From: Ectobius pallidus
Lineage: Eukaryota > Arthropoda > Insecta > Blattodea > Ectobiidae
Reading direction: 5' to 3'
NCBI GenBank assembly: GCA_964059195.1
Contig: CAXKWD010000005.1
Location: 39,943,825-40,007,824, forward strand
Length of the DNA: 64,000 bases
The stretch's first letter is position 1. Every line of letters begins with the position of its first letter. The notes beneath the pieces are model-generated. The model was not told where the DNA came from. It saw nothing but the letters and a program-made list of their open reading frames with translations, and did no database searches. Position numbers and translations under genes: made by a program. This document shows positions 33,994-45,716 of this stretch, piece after piece.

Positions 33994-36417
33994 AGTGCTT
34001 TTTGCGACAAATCGGAACATATAGAGATGAACTAATACAATTTTATATGAGTATTGTACATGATATGCATTTATTTTGATACAAGCTGATAGATTTTGTC
34101 AATGTTATGGAACTAAGAGGACTCATATCATCCAATACAACAACGAGAATTAAGCACAGCACTAGACAATTTGCGCATCAGTCTCTGCTGACGCGTTTTG
34201 TAGAGTGTGACAGGAAATGGAATACCGAATATATGTCTTCGATCCGTCCATTGAAAAGGCTCCAGTCGGCTTCAGGAGCGTACTTTGACACTAGCTTCCA
34301 TTCATTGGCGAATGTGTTTGTCGCGTGCTGTATCTATTCAAACGTCACATATGACTTAATGCATGACTAGGTCATAACACAATTCCTGTTTTCTTTTATT
34401 GTTCGTTCATATTCGGAACAAGGGGTTCGTAGATGTATGTACTCTAAAAACCTGAAAATTTGATATCAAATTCTCACCGGAGGTGCATGCTTCCAGATCT
34501 CCTGCGTTTATTTTTTTATTATTTTTTAGGGTTAAAATATTATGAAAATAGTCTTCCTGTTTTTATTGTATCATTTGAATTAAACATATTAGTTCAGATC
34601 TAATTATTTTACTTGGGATCTTATTTATAAGCCTTCTTCCTGCTAATGAACGTAGAAATGTCATTTCTGCAGATGGAATTCTTTGCTGCTGTTGCTTTGC
34701 TAACACCCAACATTTTAGGTCCTTAAAGCAACAACGGAACCCTCATTACATTGTAAAACTTGATCATAGTTTATGGTCTTCTTCTATGTAAAAGGGTCCG
34801 TGAGAATAGGGGGCGCACAGAAAACAGTGGAGGGACCAATTTAAGTAATAATAGAAAAGCCGTCTGACCCAAGCCTTGTAGTTAATGATGGTTATGAATA
34901 GGGTTAGGATGTTTATGACATGTCATATTTTTATTCTGACCTCTGTTCTCACCGCACACAAATTAAACATTAATTGCACATTGGTTATCCTAATTGAACC
35001 GTTTTCATTTTGCATGTAAAGTCATATTTTCGTCATTTTCATGGTCTTGTCATATTTCGGTCGTATTTGTAATTTAGCGTCACATTTCAATTATAAATTC
35101 CGTAAAAGAGCACAATTATGCAGTATGTACACTAAACTGTCGACTTAATTTTTTTCCCGAAAAAGAGTCACGAATATTTTGGTTTTACTGTAACTGAAAT
35201 GTAAAGGGACAATAACAAGTAGGCCTAATAGCACAATTGCTTCTTATTCCTTGTTGTTAACAACTTCCAACAGACACGTATTTAAAATATTTTCAATTCA
35301 CATCTGCAGTTGTATCTGGAAACATCAACAGATTAGTTATTTACAAGTAAAACTATAAAGCACCTGGAAAATTTTTTAAAATGTGATTATCTGATTGTGA
35401 AGTAATAATTTTAATTAAGCTATGAACGTGTTACAAACTGTGAAAGATTTGCGATTACTTACCATAATTTTTTAAAAATAAATAAATAAATAAAATAACT
35501 GCACAATGGCGAATAAATTTTGTCTTCGTTATCGTTTACACCCTTTCATGAGTAGAACGTCAGATATACGAAGTTAATCTTAAATGAAAGAGTGAGTTTC
35601 ATGGAATTACATAATGCAGCTAATTTACATGGCAAATGTACATATAATTATACAGTGTGTCCTTTTGTTAGAAATTGTTTAACAATGAGAGTAAGATGAT
35701 GTTAACCGTAAATCAAACTTGCAAGTGTATGACTGAAAACCTTTAAATTCTTTATCTCCATAAAATCCACTGTAATTTAAACAATTTTATTTTCTTTACC
35801 CGTAGTTCTACCATAGCTGAAGTATTGTGTTCGACCCCGAAATTTGAGTTATTAACGTCAATGCACGTTTAGAGATGCCCTGAATCCGAAAATGAAATTT
35901 TCAGAAACATGTCCTATTTACACGAAAAATTCCATTTATTTTTTTGTCTTAATTGGTTGTAATAATTTTGTTTAAATTTTGTACATGAAATTCTTATGTT
36001 AAGAGCTAAAACTTGTAGTACATTTTTTTTCGCAAAATTTCTCTGAGGGGTAGTCAGTCACTGTTTCCAGAAACCAAGTCTTTCCTGGTGAACAATAAAG
36101 CTTTGCATCAGGTTGAAACAACTCAAGACGCATTCTCTGCAACACGGCCTCTTATTCTATATCAGAATGTGAAGCGAGTAAGGTGTATTGTCCGTGCTTA
36201 TGTTAAAGAAAGTTACGTGAGTGCATAACATAATATTTCATTTGGGTTGTGTATCCTTTGGGGATGCAATACATTTTTACAACCACTTTACATAAAAATA
36301 ATGTCATTTTTGTCCATTTTCTCGAAAACAGGTTTAACGATCGTGTTTAAATTTCCTACTCTAATTCCATGCCATTCTTGCATACTTGCAAAACTTTTAT
36401 TTGGTTAGAGGAACTCA
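33994..36417. other. Intergenic DNA, nothing firmly recognised
   Basis: Holds the unassigned 87-codon ORF (34107-34370), a GTCAT-rich stretch at about 34905-35090 that resembles the subterminal region of the hAT MITE at 45160, and an AAAT microsatellite at about 35474-35494. Confidence 0.4.
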
Positions 36418-36849
36418 TACAGGGTGTATCATAATTAATAACGATTGAAAGTAATTGATAACAGAATAAAAAAAAGGTTCCAGCAAACATGGGTCCACAA
36501 ACAAGCCGTTTGCGAGATTTATTATTGCGAATGAGTGGTTATGAGACGCCACTGACGTCATTAGTTACATTTCAATCGTTGCGAGCTTAGAAGCGGTCCG
36601 TGTTTACAAAACTTAACATTGCCACAAGGTGGAGTTTTAATCAAACCATACCGTACACGACAGACTATGGGTGCAGTACACAGTCGAAGCAGTCAGATCA
36701 ATCATTTGGACAGTGTCAGGTGTGCTGAACTCTACGTAGTCGAAATGGAACCATACATCAATAGCAAAGAATGCTTGTCAAGATGATCCGGGTGTGTTTG
36801 AAATAATTCGAAACTCACTGCAGAGAAGAGTGCAATATTGTATCTTGGT

Positions 36850-38330
36850 TAGAGGTGTACATATTCTGATTTTAGCTTGCTTGCCCCTATGAAATTCTGC
36901 AACCAGCCACAGCTTTTAACTTGTTTGGCAAGAGAGCAAGCCAGATTACAACGATGATAAGAAACACTGTCGCTATGAGTCACAAGCTCTTCATAACTTG
37001 GTGGGTTTCACAGGGCCTAAGGAAACTGCAAGGCCTGGCGGAAAGAATATGAAACTGGGTATATCAGTGCACTGGTAAGTCGTGCAGTTACATAGTTGAG
37101 GAACTTCAGAAGTGTGTAGAGTGCAAGCAAAAGGAGAATGGAGAATTTTACCGTGAAGGAAGCCGAGAAGAAACTAAAATGTGGAGAGTTTGAATTATCA
37201 ATGAACAAAGGTAGTCCGGCATGGGAAAAATGTTCAAACATTTACGAGAAAACATCATAAAATCAATAATAACAATAACAAAAATCCCTTTAGGCAAGCC
37301 TACATGCTGAGGTGGAATTCGAAGTGCTTTTGGTTTAATTTACTGTCGCTGCGTAGCACCCTTCTTCTTTAGCCTTGGCATGACAAATCAGCAATAATAA
37401 CTGCAAAAAGGAGGAAAGAGAACTTTTTCAAACATTCAAATATCGCCTTATATGAGAACTATCAAGAAAGTTGTTATTGATTTGTAGAGTACTCATCAAG
37501 AGCTTTTCAACGATACCCCACAAGACGTAGTTTCAAAAATTTCGAATTTCCATCCCCCCACCCCTACCCCCACTCGTACCCCCAAAACCCCCGAATCGTT
37601 GGTGTCACTGTGAACTCCATAAGGAGTACTCTAATTTATTCAAACAAAGTTTTCCTCTATAGACTACTTCATAGGGGCCGAGATATAAATGTTTTAAAAT
37701 TTCAACCCCCTCCCCCGACCAACCCCTTGTGCCAATTTTGCTCATCAACGAACTTGTCCGAACTATTGGGCCTAGAAATAACATAATAAAATTTGGTTCA
37801 GATATCTTAAAAATTACGGCCGCTAGCGTGTAAAGATATATATATATATATGAATATATAAATATATATACACACATATATATATATATCACAATTTTTT
37901 TAACAGGCGGTGGTTTCGTACTTAGGGAGGCATGAAACGTAAAGATATGAAAGAATTTTTCGAAAGTCATGACATGGTATCGATTGCAATACGTAGATTT
38001 TTCTTCGAAATCTACCTAATAATAAAAATAATAAATGTGTTAAGACGCTTAAACGATTTTTAATACTTTATCCACCTTTTATTTATCTGCATGATGAATT
38101 TCTTCTACCAGCATGTAGAGAAGCAAGAAAGTATTACCTACACTTTGCAACTAGAGTTGTTTAGCTGATAGGAATGTCGCAAGCTTATTCTGGCTTGCAT
38201 AGGCTGAGTTTAACCTGACCCATGCAAGCCTAAAGAAACCTGCCTGCTTGCTAGATGTGACGCTGGCAACTTGCTTGCCTGGCGTTCAAGCGGGTATGGG
38301 CAAGCTGAAATCGAGATTTTTACACCTCTA
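36850..38330. mobile_element. hAT-type element nested in the TA transposon
   Basis: Flanked by a perfect 8-bp duplication ATCTTGGT (36842-36849, 38331-38338). The ends are TAGAGGTGTA and its inverse TACACCTCTA, and the similarity continues inward (ATTTTAGCTTGC versus the inverse of GCAAGCTGAAAT). The TSD length indicates hAT. No transposase could be read; a plus-strand KGSPAWEKCSNIYEKT near 37205-37250 might be a BED-finger trace but is weak. The interior from about 37480 to 37890 looks like an inserted repeat with an (AT)n tail. Confidence 0.85.
37834..37890. repeat. (AT)n/(AC)n microsatellite
   Basis: Alternating AT runs with a short CACACA block, at the tail of a repeat-like stretch containing GGCCGCTAGCGTG. 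Confidence 0.85.
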
Positions 38331-38629
38331 ATCTTGGTCCAAGGACGATAATTTGAAGAGTGTACAGTATTATCAACATGTAACATACTAAAGTAAAATT
38401 GTATTCCTTGTTAAAGTTAAGCTGCGAGAGAAGTGTGAGGTAACTTAGAATGGCAATTACACGAAAAGTCTACTTTTCAAATTCATGATGGCTCATAATC
38501 ACAAATTCGTAATAATAAATCTAGCAAATGGCTTGTTTTCGGACCCATGTTTGCAGGGACTTTTTTGCTTAAATTATCGTATACATTCAACCGTTTCAGT
38601 TTGCGGTATTAATTATGATACATCCTGTA

Positions 38630-40188
38630 TGAATTACATATTTTAAAAAATATGATGATCTTGGAAGGAGCGATGTGGAAACATTTCGGCTTATGTATTT
38701 TAAGTACGTGTAGGAAGTCTGACACCACTCATATTGAAATGATTAAATCACTTCCTATGCGTGCACGTTAGACTTCTGGGCGTTTGAAGAAGAGAGTAGA
38801 GGTTACGTTTGACTTTTACTTAGATGCTCGGATACATTTTGTGGGATTGTGGAGGCAAATCCATTGTTTAGTGGTAGTAAGTTTCTTCCGAACAGTTAAA
38901 CATCTGTGCCGACCTGGTGATGTTGGTTTAAATACTCTATTTTACTTTCGTCCTCTGCAAACTCTCTCTAGTGATATGTCACAATGAGAAATGAAACAGA
39001 ACACAAACGAGAAACAACTCAAACAAAGCACTCACAACCCACTAGAATGAACTGGTGTCGGTTTACCATTGCTTTGTGGTGTCACAATAAACTCTAAGTT
39101 TTTCCCAATTTAGTAGCACACTATTTTTTATAGAATAATTTACTTATCTGAAAGTGGATCACTGAAATTTCTTTCCAAAGTAACGAGTCATGAAATACAC
39201 ACAGTAGGCGTACTTACCCTAAGGAATTTTCACGAACTGTGTTAATCTTTTATCGAGTTCAAAAGTACCATAAAGTAATTATGTAGACCTATTTTAATAA
39301 TATAGAAATACAAATTACCTACTTTGCATCCAACCTCTGTATAAGAATTTCGTTAAATCATATGAGTACTTAGAAGGATACAAGACTGAACTCCATCTGC
39401 GTTTTTCAAGAGAATATTTCATCACATTATTACGAAGACATATAAGCGACAAAACTACTTTCTTACAGGAGAGAAGTATACAGAAATTCGAAACACTTTG
39501 TCGAATTTTATAAATTAATCGCCAAAATGGACATTAATGGACATAAGTCTATTGGTCAGACATTATATCGATAGTTTTAAGAGCCTAAGTCCATGTATTG
39601 CAACAAACTGGGACTTACTATATTTACAAATCGGGACACTGCATTTATTTTTACCAACCTAGACAGAAACACAGGTATTTATATAGGGAAAAATATATAT
39701 ATTTCTTTGTTCGATCACAACATGTTAAAGGTATCTAAATCGATACAGATTTTCATTATGACACGTGTGGTATCGATTATTATCGAAAAATGGACGATCT
39801 TAAAATACTGAGAGCAGCAAATGAAGCTACATAATAAACAACCTGTGTTCAAAATAAAATCAATTCTATTCGTGTTAATTTTAATATTATACTAAAATGA
39901 ATTCATTTCGTCTTGTAACAATCCGTTCGTTTCAAGAAAACGCCCAAAAACAAGCTTCAACATGACCGTACTCTACAGCTGCCAACTTTCGCAGAAGACA
40001 AGAGTTACGAGAACTTGCCAACAGATGATAGCCGAGGTCAGCTTTTTTCGATTTTTTAAATTTTAGTTTTTTTTTTAAATTTAAATAAATCTAAAATCTC
40101 AAAACTTGAAATTATATTTATGGTTGAACAAAAACAGTCTTATGCAACATGCCTATAATGGTAACTGAGATACTCGTATGAAAATTAA
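38630..40188. other. Intergenic DNA, nothing recognised
   Basis: ORFs of 67 and 72 codons (38784, 39593) have no domain. No TE boundary was found. Confidence 0.5.
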
Positions 40189-40196
40189 CGTACTCG

Positions 40197-40423
40197 CAGG
40201 GCTGCCAGACCCAAGGGACCCGGGCCGGCTCGATCCTGGTGATGTGATATAATTTTATGGAAAACTGTAAAAAGTTTGATAAAGTGTTCTGTTACACGAG
40301 TAACGAGAAGGAAGCTCCACAGAGTTTAAGGAAGAGACAACTGAATGAAGATGGTCGGCGGTATGTGAGGGGCCCACGACCGTTACATGGTAATGGGCCC
40401 GACCCCGAGATGTGGCAGCTCTG
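40197..40423. mobile_element. Short hAT-like MITE
   Basis: CAGGGCTGCCAGAC at the left and the inverse GTGGCAGCTCTG at the right, followed inward by CCCGGGCC and GGGCCCGACCCC, form a 227-bp hairpin-capable unit. The flanks share CGTAC at the start of the 8-bp windows 40189-40196 and 40424-40431, so the target duplication is only partly preserved. No coding content. Confidence 0.5.
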
Positions 40424-40431
40424 CGTACATA

Positions 40432-41027
40432 TATCTTTATAAATACCATTATAGGCTCGTTTCATAATGTACTATTATTCAATGAAGATACTGAGTACCA
40501 GTATTCTACATAGGATAATATAAATGCGAAAAATTCTTCCTTCATACTTTTTATATAGCTTATTGTTTCAAAATCTTAAAGGCAAATAATGCACTACTTG
40601 ACACACTACCACAGTTCCTTCATTCCATATAATTTTCAATGACACTGATGTAAGATAAATGTCAAAGACAATACTCCAAGCAGAAACCTCGTCAGAGATG
40701 TCTGTGTAACTTTGAGAAAAGGGGATGTCCTTTTACACTGAATTAAGTTATATTAAGAAAACATGAAAATAAAAGCTCTGAAATCAGTATAACTTGTTGC
40801 AAATGTTAGTTGTTATTTGTATGAGTCTTCTATTGAGGCAGTTTATAGAAAATCTTCACACATGACAATTCAGTAATTTATTAATTTTTTTATACAACAT
40901 ATGTGTGTTCCTCTTGTGGCACAAACCTCGAAATTCGGTTTACAGTCTATGATGATGTAAGTTGCTGAAGATAGATTGCAACAAAAGAAGCAATAATATC
41001 ACAAGATCCTCTCTTGTTGACACTTCA
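40432..41027. other. Gap, nothing recognised
   Basis: No feature was seen apart from a minus-strand AATAAA near 40877-40885, downstream of the ORF at 41028-41312. Confidence 0.45.
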
Positions 41028-41312
41028 TTACATAGTGGTGTCACTGCATAGCTGCACAATCATTAAATATTTTCTGTAAGTTCCTGTTTTATAGAATACC
41101 CAGAATGTATTTCTTCTCTCTTCATCTGTTACAAGTTCACACTGATTTACACAAATATTTCCTTCGTGCTCACAAGGGCTTTTTGGTTTCAGAAATGTTG
41201 TAGATTTTACTGATGTTAGCAGTTTAGCAGAACGACTTCCTTCTTGTATCTCTAAGATCTTTCCTTTCTTACCCACAGCAAAATTAGGTGTCTGACGGCG
41301 TGCTTGGATCAT
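41028..41312 (-). CDS. Unassigned 94-codon ORF, possible exon
   Basis: The minus strand reads MIQARRQTPNFAVGKKGKIL and later PCEHEGNICVNQCELVTDEE followed by RRNTFWVFYKTGTYRKYLMI. The 'C....C...C..VTDEER...F..FY..G.Y.K' spacing reminds me of a Cys-containing N-terminal domain seen in arthropod proteins of probable transposon origin. The reading frame stays open upstream (NYILDTNWKEGSQ), so ATG 41312 need not be the start. It has mixed amino-acid composition unlike the AT-biased random ORFs around it. No partner exon or TIR was recognised. It could be a real exon, a TE fragment or chance. Confidence 0.35.
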   Translation of the reverse strand: MIQARRQTPNFAVGKKGKILEIQEGSRSAKLLTSVKSTTFLKPKSPCEHEGNICVNQCELVTDEERRNTFWVFYKTGTYRKYLMIVQLCSDTTM

Positions 41313-41527
41313 TTGGGAGCCTTCCTTCCAGTTCGTGTCCAGAATATAATTGTGATGGATAGTATTTTTTATAGCAATCGTTTATTTGGACGAAAGTAGG
41401 CACTTACAAAATGAACGAGAACTGAAAGGTCAAATTATTAATTATTGAAATCACACTCCTGTACCTACATAACATGGGTCAGAACCAGTGTCATAGTAAT
41501 TATTAGCCTCTTCCTATTCTTCTTGAA
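41313..41527. other. Short gap, nothing recognised
   Basis: No feature was recognised. Confidence 0.45.
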
Positions 41528-42186
41528 CCAAGATGTGTACGGAGCAAAAGTAAACAACAGACTTGTCTTGATTAAGTGTGTCCTGTCGTTTCATTGGTAA
41601 ATCGCACCAGCGCAAACTTCATGATAGTGCGACAAGCTCAGTTACATGTTGACTTCCATTCCGCACACATCGTAGGCTACGGTTATTTATATCTTATTTA
41701 ATTGTAAAACATATGTTTTTTAAGTGAGTTGCTTGCTTTATTTATGCCATATTATATGTTTTACAACGTACAGTATATCTATCAAAAAGATTTAATTTGT
41801 TTTTATCGTTGCCTTGGCAAATTTGTTGATTCTGAAGAAAAACACGTGACATAAGTTACTAAATACAAGACGTATTTTATAAAATATTTAATTAATTCGT
41901 TGTACCTTTCATTTGCATAATGTGTGATGAAGTACACCACACATTGTAGGTAAAAGTAATAGGCAGAACCTCTAATAATTTGTATTATAAAAGAAAATTG
42001 CGAGCCAGGGCCTTCAGAACTTACGTCACCAATAAATTAAGAAACAAGGCATTGGAAATCGAACACAGGATTCTTGGAGCTAATCTGAAAAACAATGTTC
42101 AATTGACTGACGACCTCTTATGAATAAATTGTGCTTTGTACTTACACATTCCGTTGTTTAATTTTGCTCCGTACTCATCTGGGATC
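41528..42186 (+). mobile_element. DDE transposon copy B (short)
   Basis: Shares with copy A (16467-17782) the left end GATGTGTACGGAGCAAAAGT and the right end (minus strand GAGTACGGAGCAAAATTAAA). It also shares the subterminal stretch CCTGTCGTTTCATTGG...GCGACAAGCTCAG and the coding start (GAAAATTGCGAGCCAGGGCC at about 41994). It lacks the 305-bp insert and most of the transposase. It therefore serves as an empty-site reference for that insert. Confidence 0.75.
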
Positions 42187-43222
42187 AAGTATTGAGTGTT
42201 TCCTTTCCTTCTTTTGAACATGTTCGTTTTATTCGCAGCCTTCTGATGTTTCTGGTGAAAAAAATATGTATAATGGAACGTGTTTGGAAATTGACCCATC
42301 AGATTCAGTGTATTCTATTGATTTTACGATGACAGTAGTTATAGGCCTATAGTAGTGGTTCGTGTCAGGTTCTTGTATATTTAATTTTTACCTCATTTTA
42401 TCATTCGGCGTAAATATTGAAAGTCTTAATATTATAAACAAAATAACAATAGCAGAATCACATTTACATTTCAATAACTGTCCATCTTATTATGGCCCCT
42501 CTCTGAATACCGAGGAATACGTAAATCGAGTTCAATGTAGATTTTTTTGGACTAGTAAACATAACTAAAGAAGAACAGTTAAGAATCGTTTCATTATAAA
42601 GCTTGATCAGCTATCTGGAGACTAATTCTTATTATTTCTCATATATTATACAATACCCGCTGGCTTTTTTAGAATGTTATAATTGACGAACAGAAGGAAA
42701 TAATGAGTCTGAAAGTCTATCTACAGTATTAAACGCCGGAACCCCCATGTCAGGTAAAGAATTTTTAAGAATGGTGATTACGATGGTAATGTTGACAGAA
42801 AAATGGTGGATATAAGGATACAAATATTTTTCAGGTTGTAGATAGCTTGTAAAGATATCCCTAGCAAGGTATCTCAATTATTTAAATATTGCCAATAGGC
42901 CAATCCTTTAGATAGGAGACGATTTTGTCTAGTATATTAGTAAATTAAAAATGCATGGGAGAGCAAACATACTAGTAGCTGAATTAGTTACACGCTTAAC
43001 GGACTGAAATAAGCACATGATACTACGTGCTTGTGGCTGTAACACTGTATGTGAGAATGGAATACTCCTGCAAAGTTCAAAGGTGTTACATGAAAGGCGG
43101 AGCAGAATTACGAATTCTGATACAACTAGAGCGAGTTAATGCAATGCGGCTTTACTAACTCTAACATTTCTCGGTACAGTGGTTTTCTTGGTTTCTTTCG
43201 GCTGCTATTAAGACCGCTATGC
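42187..43222. other. Intergenic DNA, nothing recognised
   Basis: Short ORFs without domains. No element boundary was found. Confidence 0.5.
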
Positions 43223-43704
43223 CAAATCTACATTACAGAAAGGCATGATAAAAGCTTTAACAAGAATTAATACAATAAATGACCAAATACCGAAAACATG
43301 GCTGAAACATGGGTTTAGTTTTGGAATAAGACTATACAATGATGTCTTAAGAAAGCATCCAGATATAAGTAAAATGAATGTGAACAGTTTTAAGAATAGA
43401 ATAAGATATATTATAAAATAGTTATTTTAAAATAGTTCTTATTTTCTTGAAGTATTTTATAAGTAAATGTTAATACTAATGAAATTTTATGTTTTATGTT
43501 CTCTTGTGATTTATGTTAGTTTTCTTTGTGATGTTTGCATATGTGTGTGTGTGTGTATGATATTGCTGTACGTTTCAAAACTGAACTGCACCCAGCCCGA
43601 GCATTCTGCCCTTTCGGGTGTTTATCACTTGTGTTGCATTTGTATTTTTGTATTTGTATAATATTTGTGTAATTTGTATAATAATAATAAACAAACAAAC
43701 AAGT
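43223..43704 (+). pseudogene. LINE ORF2 C-terminus and 3' end
   Basis: The frame ending with TAG at 43419-43421 reads KTWLKHGFSFGIRLYNDVLR, KHPDISKMNVNSFKNRIRYI. This is the closing 'G.k.YN.lp..i.....i..FK..l' block of CR1/Jockey-type ORF2. The 3' UTR follows and ends in the A-rich tail AATAATAATAAACAAACAAAC at 43681-43701. A (TG)n run lies at 43541-43557. The UTR contains a conserved-looking hairpin GCCCGAGCATTCTGCCCTTT then CGGGT. 5'-truncated and inactive. Confidence 0.75.
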
Positions 43705-44103
43705 AGGTCTGCATAATATTGTGAACCTAACCAGCGAGTGAGTTATATCAAACGACCATAAAGGATTACACACTGATTATAGGCTATTTATTTGCGTTAT
43801 CTCTTCCTAAGCAGGCCTAAGATTTAAATCGCAATCACATTACTACTCAACGTAGATGTAAGCTACACTACGGGTTAAAGATGTCAAAAATAATTTTGAA
43901 GATGGTTATGCCACTGTTATACAGGTAATCCTGTACAACGACCATGCAAGCCGTATTGCCGGCAGAGATTATATTTCACTATTTTACAACCTGGCTTTCC
44001 CCAACTTTTCTCGCAGAGAGTTCTTATATACAATTATTATCATAGAAGCAAAATTTAATGTAGCTTATTGCAGTATAATTTCCATTCATTTTGTACGTAT
44101 TTG
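43705..44103. other. Gap, nothing recognised
   Basis: No feature was recognised. Confidence 0.5.
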
Positions 44104-44620
44104 GCGCCGCGTTATTTCGAAACACTACACGCCTAGGGGAAATACCATCACTAGTGCGTCATATTCCAATATGTTAAAAAATGATCTTCGGCCTGCAATC
44201 AGATCAAAGCGACGTGGACTTCTGACCACTGGTGTCCTCTTGCAACATGACAATGCACGGCCTCATACTGCCCGTGCAACAGTTGCAACCATAAATGACC
44301 TTCACTTTGAGACTCTTCCACATCCACCATATTCACCCGACTTTGCCCCGAGTGATTATCACATGTTTGGACCACACAAAGAGGCGATGGGAGGGAAAAG
44401 ATTTCGGTCCAATGAAGAGGTACAATAGGCGGCGCACAAGTGGCTGCGCACACGACCAAGAGATTTGTTTTCCAGCGGAATCCGTGCACTTCCTACGCGC
44501 TGGAGGAAGTGTATTGAACGTCATGGAGACTATGTAGAAAAATGATATACTTGTGTTCCACGTTTGTTCAATAAATTAAATTTTTAAAAAAATTTAAGGT
44601 TTTCATTTGGTTCTCCCTCG
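44104..44620 (+). mobile_element. 5'-truncated mariner transposon
   Basis: Retains the 3' half of a mariner transposase and the right end, which reads AAGGTTTTCATTTGGTTCTC then CCTCG, followed by the TA target dinucleotide at 44621-44622. The left TIR and the N-terminal helix-turn-helix domains are missing. Confidence 0.8.
44135..44540 (+). pseudogene. Mariner transposase C-terminal half
   Basis: Reading from about 44135: TPRGNTITSASYSNML, RSKRRGLLTTGVLLQHDNAR, PHPPYSPDFAPSDYHMFGPH, KRFRSNEEVQ. The second catalytic Asp (HDN) and the third (PSD) are separated by 34 residues, the DD34D spacing of mariner. A TAG after EEVQ at 44426-44428 replaces the expected Trp. The frame then continues with AAHKWLRTRPRDLFSSGIRA and ends IERHGDYVEK-stop at about 44538. 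The first catalytic Asp is lost with the truncation. Nonfunctional relic of cut-and-paste transposition. Confidence 0.88.
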
Positions 44621-44622
44621 TA

Positions 44623-45151
44623 CTTACCCTATACTGAGATAGGGACAGGGCAAAAATTACAAAATCTAGAACTACAAAATTAGCAAAACTGAAGGTATGT
44701 GAACGCCTTTGAAAGCGAAAGAATATTTCACATCAATACTAAACTTGACCTTTTCACCGACATATGCGTCACCCAAATACTGCATAATGACCGAGAAATA
44801 AACATAAAAGAATAATGCTTCGTCTTAAAATTAGAATATACATTTATTAAAATTTCCTTCGTTGATTTCAAACAGGCCCGATAGAGGTCATTTCTATAGA
44901 AAGTAATTGTTGTCTCTGATGTGATAAAACGGACAATAACTTATCTTTAATTTTTTTTACTAACGAAAAAGTATATCTTAAACTGTTGCAAAACGGAGAC
45001 TATCGGGTTTGTAATTTTGAAGCCCTCGAAACATAACCATCCACAGAATGCCCTTGATGCATACATAGTTATTGTAGAATTAAACTTTACTTCTCAGTCA
45101 AATTTTCTGAACAAGAAAACGTTAATTAATAGACAGAAAATTAATTAAAGA
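44623..45151. other. Gap, nothing recognised
   Basis: No feature was recognised. Confidence 0.5.
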
Positions 45152-45159
45152 GTAATAAG

Positions 45160-45708
45160 CGGGGCCCGGATTCTAATGTCATGTCATCTTTTTATTGCTG
45201 CCTAGACATTGCCAACTTGTAGATAAATCCTAATCATGGCCTCTAGATTATAGAAATGCATTTTTATTAGGTCATTTTTTGTCATTTTATGTCATTTTAT
45301 ATTTTTAGGACATTTATTTCAATTTTACGTCATTATTTTTTAATTTTCATGTTATTTGCTTCCTTATTTTGTAATTTGTATGCATTTACTTTAAATAAAT
45401 GACTAGATTACAATAATGAAACATTTTTATAACTTATAAACCACTTTAAAAACAATTTTCTTATTTTTCTTCTTAAATGTTCCAATCAAGAACAAAGCTT
45501 TTACACCTACAATATCCTTTCTACATTTAAAGTTTTTAGAATTATGTACAGATTAGTCTATATCTTCGTGTGCACAATAATAATTTTATAAATAAGAAAT
45601 CAGTTTTTAGGTCATTCTTTGTAATTAGTAAGTCATTTTCTTTAAAATTTAGGGTCATTTTATAGGTAATTTTTCAAACAATTTTAGTCCATCAAAATCC
45701 GGGTCCTG
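45160..45708. mobile_element. hAT MITE, 549 bp
   Basis: Perfect 8-bp duplication GTAATAAG at 45152-45159 and 45709-45716. The termini CGGGGCCCGGATTCTAATG (left) and, inverted, CAGGACCCGGATTTTGATG (right) are imperfect TIRs. Multiple GTCATTTT words occur near both ends, which would be subterminal binding sites. No coding capacity. The TSD length assigns it to hAT. Confidence 0.85.
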
Positions 45709-45716
45709 GTAATAAG

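Larger units (their letters stand above)
36420..38627 (+). mobile_element. TA-flanked DNA transposon, interrupted
   Basis: Left end CAGGGTGTATCATAATTAAT at 36420; the right end is its inverse (ATTAATTATGATACATCCTG, ending 38627) with one mismatch. Both are flanked by TA (36418-36419, 38628-38629). A second inverted block (GCAAACATGGGTCC and AAACAAGCC) follows at about 36485-36515 and 38535-38565. Without the nested hAT it would be about 730 bp. A plus-strand trace NACQDDPGVFEIIRNSLQRR at about 36770-36830 resembles the end of a Tc1/mariner-group transposase. It is nonautonomous. Confidence 0.75.
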
